Shown here: piece by piece, positions 36,863 through 43,868 of the stretch
How positions within the stretch are numbered: the stretch's first letter is position 1
How the letters are laid out: the number at the start of each line of letters is the position of its first letter
Source: an uncultured Flavobacteriales bacterium
Lineage (GTDB): Bacteria > Bacteroidota > Bacteroidia > UBA10329
DNA length: 45,337 bases
Reading direction: 5' to 3'
Assembly (NCBI GenBank): GCA_937900875.1
Contig: CALCGD010000165.1
Coordinates: forward strand, 1-45,337
Position numbers and translations under genes: made by a program
Notes under the pieces: model-generated
What the model was told of the DNA's origin: nothing
The model's input: the letters and a program-made list of their open reading frames with translations, nothing else
Databases searched by the model: none

Positions 36863-38191
36863 ATGAAAAGGAGAGGATTTATAAAGAAGGCCGCTGCAGC
36901 AACCGCTGGTGCATTTACGGTTCCTTACATCTTGCCTTCGGGCAGATTGTTTGCTGCTAGCGGTGCGCAATTAGCCGAACACGTGGTTATGGTAATGTTT
37001 GCAGGAGGCGTACGACAACAAGAGAGCGTTGAACGCAACTACTTGGCACAAAGCCAGGGAATTCCTGCCGAAGGCAACATAATGTATAACATGTTGGACG
37101 GGCTTCCGCCAACGCAGAAAATAGTTTACGGCACCGATGGAAACTTGGCAGGAGATACGCCAATACCGCAAATCCTAAATTCAACACTTCAGCAGCAGGG
37201 AACCCTGTTTCAGGAAGTAAGAAGTAGCCACGCTGGTCATTACGGTGGAATGAACGCCTTGCTGCAAGGCAATACACTGTTCTCCCAAGGTCTTAGACAA
37301 AAGCCATTAAATCCTACTGTTTTCGAGTACGCTAGGAGGCATTTGGGAATTCCTGCATCTAAAACATGGTTTGTTGGTGGTGGAATTGGTAATTCTACAC
37401 CCCTCATGAATTACAGTAATCATCCAGATTATGGACCTGATTATGGTGCCAATTTCTTAGCTCCTTCCATCACATTTGGTTCTCAGGGGCAGGAACATTT
37501 ATCCAACGCAAAAATTTACCACCCAGAAGAGGAATTAAACCCCATCTATCAGATGAAGTACTTCCTCGACAATAATTTCGAGAACGTAGGAGGAACAATT
37601 GAGTCTATTTACAACACCGAAGATGAAAAGCAGAACATCAAGCTATTCATGCGCGAGATGTATAACCTTGGGGGTAACATTTCTAGACCACCTGTTTCTG
37701 ACAACAACGACTTAAACACTGTAGCGTATGCAGTAGAAGTAATGAAGTGGTTTAAGCCAAACCTCACTGTAGTTAACCTTGGTAATGTGGATGCTTGCCA
37801 CAGCAATTACACTGATTATTTAAGAGCATTGCACCGAGCCGATCATGCAGTTGGACATATTTGGAATCAGGTAAATCAAATTCCTGGAATGGCTAATAAC
37901 ACGGTTATGCTGATTACGCCAGAATGTGGACGAAACCTGAATTCTAATCCAATAAAGGATGAAAACGACTGGAGAGCTTTCGACCATTCGGATGCCAATA
38001 CACAGCGTGTCTTCACCCAAATGGTTGGTCCAAACGTACCAAGCAATTTGGTGAGAGGCGGAATTGGAAATCAGATTGGTGAAACAGCGGATAATTGTCC
38101 AACCATTGCTGAAATACTTGGGTTTAAAGCAGATGTAATGGGAAGTGGCCTTATTTCTTCTACCGCACAATCTCTATTCGATAGAATTTGA
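36863..38191 (+). CDS. Tat-exported DUF1501-like protein (alkaline-phosphatase superfamily)
   Basis: 442 residues. Twin-arginine signal MKRRGFIKKAAAATAGAF, ending near LFAAS. The mature part is arranged like DUF1501/sulfatase-type proteins: VVMVMFAGGVRQQESVERNY at the start, EVRSSHAGHYGGMNALLQGN, a central NLGNVDACHSNYTDYLRALHRADHAVGHIW, MLITPECGRNLNSN and AFDHSDANTQRVFTQMVGP. His and Asp residues at the expected places suggest a metal-dependent hydrolase fold, though the first metal Asp (usually FSGGGSQLD) is not evident (AGGVRQQES). Tat export implies folding, perhaps with cofactor, in the cytoplasm. Its stop overlaps the next gene's TTG start. Confidence 0.8.
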   Translation: MKRRGFIKKAAAATAGAFTVPYILPSGRLFAASGAQLAEHVVMVMFAGGVRQQESVERNYLAQSQGIPAEGNIMYNMLDGLPPTQKIVYGTDGNLAGDTPIPQILNSTLQQQGTLFQEVRSSHAGHYGGMNALLQGNTLFSQGLRQKPLNPTVFEYARRHLGIPASKTWFVGGGIGNSTPLMNYSNHPDYGPDYGANFLAPSITFGSQGQEHLSNAKIYHPEEELNPIYQMKYFLDNNFENVGGTIESIYNTEDEKQNIKLFMREMYNLGGNISRPPVSDNNDLNTVAYAVEVMKWFKPNLTVVNLGNVDACHSNYTDYLRALHRADHAVGHIWNQVNQIPGMANNTVMLITPECGRNLNSNPIKDENDWRAFDHSDANTQRVFTQMVGPNVPSNLVRGGIGNQIGETADNCPTIAEILGFKADVMGSGLISSTAQSLFDRI

Positions 38192-39129
38192 AAAAGCTAT
38201 TCCCATATCTCGTTATAGTGGTTCTTGCCGTGGCTGGTTGTACGCCAGATGTCGACAATCCCTTTGACGATCCAGACAATCTTCCACCAGAAGACACAAC
38301 TGGAATCGACAATATCGACCCAACCAGTTTTGTTGGGCTGCATCAGAACATTTTCAAACCTACCTGTGCCAATTCTGGTTGTCATGATGGTACGTTTGAA
38401 CCCGATTTCAGAACCATTGAGAGTTCTTACAACACGCTGGTTTTTCATGCTATTATCAAGAACAACCCGGCCGGCACCTATGAGTATCGTGTAAAACCAG
38501 GAAGTTTATCGGAGTCTATTATTTGGTTAAGATTGAACGAAGACATAGACGGTATTTCGGGCATTATGCCGCTGGATGCTTTCTACGACCCAGAATCTGA
38601 ATGGAATGCCAATAAAGCAGAACACCTAAGCAACATCAGTTCTTGGATAATGGGAGGGGCACTAGACATGTTTGGAAATGCACCTGGAGGAAACAATCAG
38701 CAACCAGGTATTGCTGGAATTTATGCCGAAGCGGATGGTAATCCGTGTCTAATTGATGATAGAATTGACGTTCCAGCGGGCAGCCAAAGTGTAAGTGTTT
38801 GGTTTGCGATAAACGATTTAGAAACGCCTATCGGAAATCTAGAATACAATAAGGTGAAGATGAGTGGTAAAATCAATTTTGACGATACGTTAGCCACCTT
38901 GCACGATTTGCAGTTGTTAGGAGCACCAGAAACGCACCCAAGTTTCTTAAACGAACCAACCAATTTTCAACATAAAATCACTTTTAATGCAAGTGGTTAT
39001 GCAGCCGATAGCACTTATTACATGCGTGTTTTACTGAAAGACCCAGTTCAGCCCGATACTACTTCTATTCCTCAAGCTGGCAGTCAACTGTACATCAAAA
39101 AGAAATTCTCTTGGCACTTCGTAGACTGA
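38188..39129 (+). CDS. Cytochrome-c-like lipoprotein with CX4CH haem motif
   Basis: 313 residues, starting at TTG in the TTGA overlap with the preceding stop. Lipobox VLAVAGC, Cys18. Residues about 50-150 resemble a class I/planctomycete-type cytochrome c: IFKPTCANSGCHDGTFEP, with C60, C65 and H66 as a CX4CH haem site, GSLSESIIWLRL, and GIMPLDAF (M127, possible sixth ligand) before LSNISSWIMGGA. The C-terminal half is beta-rich (VSVWFAINDLETPIG, YMRVLLKD). CX4CH is rarer than CX2CH but known in such domains; haem attachment is inferred. An electron-transfer role with the DUF1501 protein is speculation. Confidence 0.78.
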   Translation: MKKLFPYLVIVVLAVAGCTPDVDNPFDDPDNLPPEDTTGIDNIDPTSFVGLHQNIFKPTCANSGCHDGTFEPDFRTIESSYNTLVFHAIIKNNPAGTYEYRVKPGSLSESIIWLRLNEDIDGISGIMPLDAFYDPESEWNANKAEHLSNISSWIMGGALDMFGNAPGGNNQQPGIAGIYAEADGNPCLIDDRIDVPAGSQSVSVWFAINDLETPIGNLEYNKVKMSGKINFDDTLATLHDLQLLGAPETHPSFLNEPTNFQHKITFNASGYAADSTYYMRVLLKDPVQPDTTSIPQAGSQLYIKKKFSWHFVD

Positions 39130-39551
39130 TATTCTTGTTGCCTATTGCTTTAATTGCTGCTGCGTCTTGCAACGAGCAACAAAGCGATATTCCTGAAATC
39201 AGCAACCTAACGGTAACCCCATTATTGGTGAGCGAGTTCACCGATTCGGTTGTAATCTCCTTCGATTACTACGACTTTAATGGCGATCTCGGCCACCAAG
39301 ACCCTAATGTTTCGTCTTTATCTGTGAAAGACAGCAGGTTGCAAAATGCCGATTTGTATCATGTGATTCCGCTTTCTCCCGAAGGTTCAAATGTTCCAAT
39401 TCAAGGTAGAATATCGGTTAGATTGAATAACCTTTTCGTCCTTGGAAATGATACGATGGAAGAGCTTCAATTTGAAGTGATGATGCAGGATCAAAAAGGC
39501 AATTGGAGTAATCTGCTAGAAAGCGATACAATCAGCGTTTATCGTCCTTGA
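39111..39551 (+). CDS. Small beta-rich lipoprotein
   Basis: 146 residues, start TTG at 39111 inside the end of the cytochrome-like gene (19-base overlap). Lipobox LIAAASC, Cys20. The mature part looks like one Ig/Fn3-like domain: NLTVTPLLVSEFTDSVVISFDYYDFNGDLG, and FEVMMQDQKGNWSNLLESDTISV. Domains of this kind (short lipoprotein with DFNGDLG) recur in Bacteroidota surface operons. No enzymatic motif. Its stop overlaps the TTG start of the next gene, so translation is probably coupled. Confidence 0.75.
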   Translation: MALRRLIFLLPIALIAAASCNEQQSDIPEISNLTVTPLLVSEFTDSVVISFDYYDFNGDLGHQDPNVSSLSVKDSRLQNADLYHVIPLSPEGSNVPIQGRISVRLNNLFVLGNDTMEELQFEVMMQDQKGNWSNLLESDTISVYRP

Positions 39552-42500
39552 AAGACATTAAAAGCATAATAATCCCTGTATTTTTTGTGTTGCTGGCACT
39601 GTCTGTTGCAGCTCAGCCCACTTACAATCTTGTGGGTAATCTTGATGTTGACGATTGCGAAGGTTTCTTTCTAGATAGTGATGCAGGCTTGAATGGTCTA
39701 GACTACGGTCATGGCGAAGATTACACCTTTACTATTTGTGTGCCTAATGCCATCAGCACAACCATGACCTTCTTTAGCTTTTGCTCTGAAGCAGGTTTTG
39801 ACGAAATGACTTTTTATGATGGGCCAGACGTCAATTCTCCCATCATTGCAGGGCCACATTCTGGACAAGACCTCCCTCCCACTATCGTTGCCACATCTGG
39901 TTGCCTCACCATTCATTGGGAATCGGATGTTTTTGGAGTAGCATGCGGTGGTTGGAATGCCTACTGGGAAGTAGAAGTGGAAGAACCAGAACCGCCTATT
40001 GTATCATTCAACCCAAGCGCACCAACATGTAGCACCGAGGTTATTGTCATGCAATTTGACGCACCTATTCCATGCGATTCGGTCTATCCTGCGGCATTTA
40101 CACTTTCGGGCGGACAGTCTATTACGAGCATTAATCCATTGAATTGTACGAACGGAGAAGGAACCCAATTTGAACTGACTTTAGCACCAGGTTTGGATGA
40201 AAGTGCGGTATATGACCTCGAATTCATCTACAACTATTCGGATGATTGTGACAATGAATTCACACTTGAAGTTGAGGGTAGTTTTGAGGTAAATGATTGT
40301 CCTTTACAAGTAGAGGTTTTTGAAGATGATTTGAACGTTTGCTTGGGCGATTGTATTGAGATTTGGGCAGAAGCATCAGGCGGTGACCCCAATACCTACA
40401 ACTATGCATGGAACAACGGATTACCAAATTCACCAGGTCCACATTTGGTTTGCCCTACCGTAAACACAACCTACACGGTTACAGTAAGCGATGCCGGCCC
40501 TTCTGCTCCCGCCTCTGACCAAACCACTATTACAGTAATACAACCACCCGTTATCGACCCAATTCCTGATTTGTGTCTGAACAACGGGGCTATCTCTCTT
40601 ACTGCAAATCCTGCGGGAGGGAGTTGGAGCGGTTCTCATGTGCCAGACCCGAACGCCATTTTCAGACCAGATTCTGGTTGGGGAAACCCTTGGACCTACT
40701 ACACCGATTTAAATGGTTGCTCCGATTCAGTTCAATCCGAAGTGTTTCAGGTTTGGGCAGGTTACGACCAATCTGCTTGTCCCGGCACTGCACCTTTTCA
40801 ATTAACAGAAAACTATCCTGCTGGAGGAACATGGTCTGGCCCATACACTACTCCAGCAGGTATTTTCGACCCATCTACCCCTGGTACGTATTCTATTATT
40901 TACACGACCGCAGATGGCTGTACAGATACAAAATTGGTTCGTGTTGATGATATAACCATGCCTGCGGATATGACAGTTTGCGAATCTGATCCGCTTTTCT
41001 ATTTCAGCGTTACTCCTTTCGGAGGTATTTGGAGCGGAACAGGCGTAGCAAATTGGTATTGGGCTTCCTATAACCCTGCTGCTGCTGGGCCGGGAACTCA
41101 TACCGTAACATATACGCTCAATGGGTGTGCTGCAACGGTTGATGTAACCGTGACCGAAATTGATGCCGGAAGCAACTATGTAATTTGTCCCGAGGAATCT
41201 CCTATTCAATTAAATGGAACTCCCGCAGGTGGAACTTGGAGCGGAATTGGTGTTTCTCCATCAGGAATTTACGACCCAACCATTGCGCCAAGCCCTACAA
41301 ACGACACGCTTACATACACCTTAAATGGATGTTCGGACAAGCGTGTGGTTTATGTACAGCAGACCACCATTTTGTGGGACAACCTAGAATTCTGCTTGTA
41401 TGATAATGCACTCGAACTTAATTGGGCTGGGGTCCATCGATATCCCGGTGGTGGTAATTGGGTTGGTCCTGGAACAGATAACATCGGAAATGGACATTTC
41501 ACCGCTGCGGATGCAGGTGGTGGGACTCATACATTGTACTACACGGCCAACACATGCTTAGACAGTATGGTGATGACCGTTCATGAAAACACCATGTTCG
41601 ACACTTCAATCTGCGAAACAGGAAATCCTATTCAGTTGCTAGCCTTACCTGCGGGCGGAACGTGGGCAGGAGATGGAATTATTGACCCATCCGGCACCTT
41701 CGACCCAGAAGAAGTAGACGCTGGAATTCATTGGGTCTATTACCAAGGTCCAAGCGGATGTTGGGATTCTTGTATGGTGGATGTGTACCAACTACAGCCC
41801 GCAGAAATCATCGGATTGGCAAACACCTACTGTTTTATAGACTCAGCCATTTCTTTAATCGGATTACCGAGTGGTGGGCTGTTCTCCGGATTGGGCATCA
41901 CCGACACCATTTTCAATCCATCGTTAGCGGGAGAAGGAATACACGAAATTGCCTACGACCATGGTATAGCAGGTTGCGAAGTGCAAACCGATATGTTGGT
42001 TTCCATTTCTCCCCCAATATCTACCACCAGTTTTGGAGATGGCGAAGCGGTTTGCCAAGGAAACGCAATCACCATAGGGGTGGAAGCTATAGGTGGAGAC
42101 GGTTCGTTTTTTCAGCATGCCTGGCAGCCAAATGTTTCTTGGTTCGCCTCAGAAGAGTTGTACCCAGACACTTCTACCATCTACATTATTTCTACTTCGG
42201 ATGGCTGCTCAGACCCTGCCATAGACACCATTGATGTTTTCGTATTTGAGCCATTTTCCGCTACCATCCAAACAAGCGATACTATGTGCTATGGCAACAC
42301 AGGGTTTGCCACGGTTACAGGTGTTCCGAGTGCTTTTTACGGTTACGAATGGCATACCGCCACACCTAATTTCACCAATACGATTTACGGCCCTGTGGCA
42401 ACATCCTATCAAATAACTATTACAGAAATGGAGAGTGGTTGCACGTTCGATACAAGCGCCTCTATTCCTTCTTTTCCGAACGTAACGGCCTACTTTACAC

Positions 42501-43030
42501 CTAATCCAAACGGAGCGTGTCTTTCTGAAGCCGACCCAGTTGCGGAGTTCTTAGATTTAAGTCAGGGTGCAGTAACCGGTGTTTGGGATTTTGGAGATGG
42601 TGGCACTGAAGATTACTCCTTTGGAAACTATCCTATTCACACCTATGCAGATACGGGCGTTTATACCGTAACTCTTTATGTGGAGAACGAATTAGGCACC
42701 TGCACAGATGAACACAGTTTTGATATTTGCGTGCAGCCCGAATTCAAACTTTGGATCCCCAATTCGTTTACGCCAGATGGCGATGGACTGAACGATTTGT
42801 TTGAAATTGTTTCCTCAGGAATTACTGAGTTTGAACTCCTTATTTCTAGTAGTTGGGGAACAAAAATCTACCGAATGACTTCTATTGATGATCCATTTTG
42901 GGATGGAACTTATAAAGGAAATCAAGTAGAACAAGACCGTTATATCTACGAAGTAATCGCCAAAGGAAACCACATTGGCGGAGTCAAATTCTATAAAGGA
43001 AGCGGGTACATTCATGTGATTAGACACTAG
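39548..43030 (+). CDS. Large CHU_C surface protein with CUB-like domain and seven GGxWSG repeats
   Basis: 1160 residues, start TTG in TTGA overlapping the previous stop. Signal peptide to SVAAQ. Residues about 25-140 are CUB-like (FCSEAGFDEMTFYDGPD, GCLTIHWESD). Residues about 350-815 hold seven repeats of about 65-80 residues, each built on PAGGTWSG...G.FDP...G.HTV.YT..GC. A PKD-type domain lies near 1007-1047 (VWDFGDGG, IHTYADTGVYTVTLYV). The last 95 residues are the CHU_C gliding-motility-associated domain (NSFTPDGDGLNDLFEI, PFWDGTYKGNQV). It should be exported by T9SS. Last and largest gene of the operon; an adhesin or scaffold for the lipoproteins is inference. Confidence 0.88.
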   Translation: MKDIKSIIIPVFFVLLALSVAAQPTYNLVGNLDVDDCEGFFLDSDAGLNGLDYGHGEDYTFTICVPNAISTTMTFFSFCSEAGFDEMTFYDGPDVNSPIIAGPHSGQDLPPTIVATSGCLTIHWESDVFGVACGGWNAYWEVEVEEPEPPIVSFNPSAPTCSTEVIVMQFDAPIPCDSVYPAAFTLSGGQSITSINPLNCTNGEGTQFELTLAPGLDESAVYDLEFIYNYSDDCDNEFTLEVEGSFEVNDCPLQVEVFEDDLNVCLGDCIEIWAEASGGDPNTYNYAWNNGLPNSPGPHLVCPTVNTTYTVTVSDAGPSAPASDQTTITVIQPPVIDPIPDLCLNNGAISLTANPAGGSWSGSHVPDPNAIFRPDSGWGNPWTYYTDLNGCSDSVQSEVFQVWAGYDQSACPGTAPFQLTENYPAGGTWSGPYTTPAGIFDPSTPGTYSIIYTTADGCTDTKLVRVDDITMPADMTVCESDPLFYFSVTPFGGIWSGTGVANWYWASYNPAAAGPGTHTVTYTLNGCAATVDVTVTEIDAGSNYVICPEESPIQLNGTPAGGTWSGIGVSPSGIYDPTIAPSPTNDTLTYTLNGCSDKRVVYVQQTTILWDNLEFCLYDNALELNWAGVHRYPGGGNWVGPGTDNIGNGHFTAADAGGGTHTLYYTANTCLDSMVMTVHENTMFDTSICETGNPIQLLALPAGGTWAGDGIIDPSGTFDPEEVDAGIHWVYYQGPSGCWDSCMVDVYQLQPAEIIGLANTYCFIDSAISLIGLPSGGLFSGLGITDTIFNPSLAGEGIHEIAYDHGIAGCEVQTDMLVSISPPISTTSFGDGEAVCQGNAITIGVEAIGGDGSFFQHAWQPNVSWFASEELYPDTSTIYIISTSDGCSDPAIDTIDVFVFEPFSATIQTSDTMCYGNTGFATVTGVPSAFYGYEWHTATPNFTNTIYGPVATSYQITITEMESGCTFDTSASIPSFPNVTAYFTPNPNGACLSEADPVAEFLDLSQGAVTGVWDFGDGGTEDYSFGNYPIHTYADTGVYTVTLYVENELGTCTDEHSFDICVQPEFKLWIPNSFTPDGDGLNDLFEIVSSGITEFELLISSSWGTKIYRMTSIDDPFWDGTYKGNQVEQDRYIYEVIAKGNHIGGVKFYKGSGYIHVIRH

Positions 43031-43035
43031 AAAGT

Positions 43036-43488
43036 TCACTCCTTTCTCTTAGAATCCACCAGAATAGTAACAGGTCCATCGTTTACCAATTCTACATCCA
43101 TCATGGCGCCAAAAACGCCACTAGCAACGGGTTTCAGCAGCATACCAGATAGTTTTGTTTTGAACCGTTCATACATCGGCTCGGCTTGTTCTGGTCGGGC
43201 GGCTTTTATGTAAGAAGGTCGGTTTCCTTTTTTTGTGGAGGCATGAAGGGTGAATTGTGAAACAACCAACGCCTCTTTCCCGCTTTCTTCCAACGAAACA
43301 TTCATTACCCCTTCGGCATCATTAAAAATGCGCATGCGACAAATTTTACCGCAAAGCCAGTCAATGTCCTCTTCCGTATCGGCTTCTTCAATGCCTAAAA
43401 GTAGGAGCACGCCTTGGCCAATACTGCCAACCAATTCATTTTCTACCGTAACCGATGCGCGTTTTACACGCTGTAGCACCACTCTCAT
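43036..43488 (-). CDS. dtd: D-aminoacyl-tRNA deacylase
   Basis: Removes D-amino acids (and glycine mischarged on tRNA-Ala) from tRNA in the cytoplasm. 150 residues, the usual length. Start MRVVLQRVKRASVTVENELVGSIGQGVLLLLGIEEAD, catalytic SQFTLHASTKKGNRPSYIKAARP, and the cross-subunit GP motif in ELVNDGPVTILVDS. All key elements are intact. It converges with the CHU_C operon 5 bases away. A weak AGAAAG/CTTTCT hairpin spans the junction, but there is no convincing terminator. Confidence 0.97.
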   Translation of the reverse strand: MRVVLQRVKRASVTVENELVGSIGQGVLLLLGIEEADTEEDIDWLCGKICRMRIFNDAEGVMNVSLEESGKEALVVSQFTLHASTKKGNRPSYIKAARPEQAEPMYERFKTKLSGMLLKPVASGVFGAMMDVELVNDGPVTILVDSKRKE

Positions 43489-43545
43489 CCTGCAATATTA
43501 AACCAACAAACGGAATTGGCAGTTCGATTGAGTGCAGTTTCCCGG

Positions 43546-43776
43546 ATGCATGCCTCCTGACCTTCTATGCATGCTCATTAAACCTGTTTGCACAACACTC
43601 AATTGGTTTCGCAAAAGCACTGAGCCTTCTTGCAACACCACTGAAGTTGTAGGTAACTCCACTGAGCCATTACGCATGTTACCTGAGCAACGTTGCAGGT
43701 TCGCTTAGCCAGTGGGTAAACACGCTGAGCATCATTGCAAACACCTTGAGCAGCGTTGCAAAACAGCTGATGTAGT
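43546..43776 (+). repeat. Degenerate tandem array, exact 21-bp period, about 11 units
   Basis: The 380-base stretch 43489-43868 has no recognised gene. It holds about 11 units of 21 bases in strict register. Consensus is roughly TTGCAAACACCCTGAGCA, then 3 variable bases. G at unit position 3, A at 5 and A at 15 are kept in all 11 units. C at 4 is kept in 9 and T at 13 in 10. The CTGAG-like core recurs at 43620, 43641, 43662, 43683, 43704, 43725, 43746 and 43767. Because 21 is seven codons, each frame gives heptads. The frame starting at 43532 (GTG) reads CNTTEVV GNSTEPL-like units but has an in-frame TAG at 43706. Flanks 43489-43545 and 43777-43868 show only faint traces of the pattern. Confidence 0.85.
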
Positions 43777-43868
43777 TGGCTTTACAACCCGCAACTCTCA
43801 CATGCAGACATCTAAGGTTGATAAACAACCGACCACACTTCCTGAAAAGACAATTTGAAGTCGACCGA

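Noticed and set aside
41731-42234. 167-residue plus-strand frame within the CHU_C gene
   Set aside because: Arg/His-rich frameshift shadow of the 1160-residue protein, whose repeats continue without break through this interval.
43455-43652. 65-residue plus-strand reading frame with heptads ending in a TAG
   Set aside because: It starts inside dtd on the other strand and owes its length to the 21-base repeats. No signal or family motif.
43546-43776. CRISPR array
   Set aside because: Units are adjacent with no spacers, are only 21 bases, differ from each other, and no cas gene is present.
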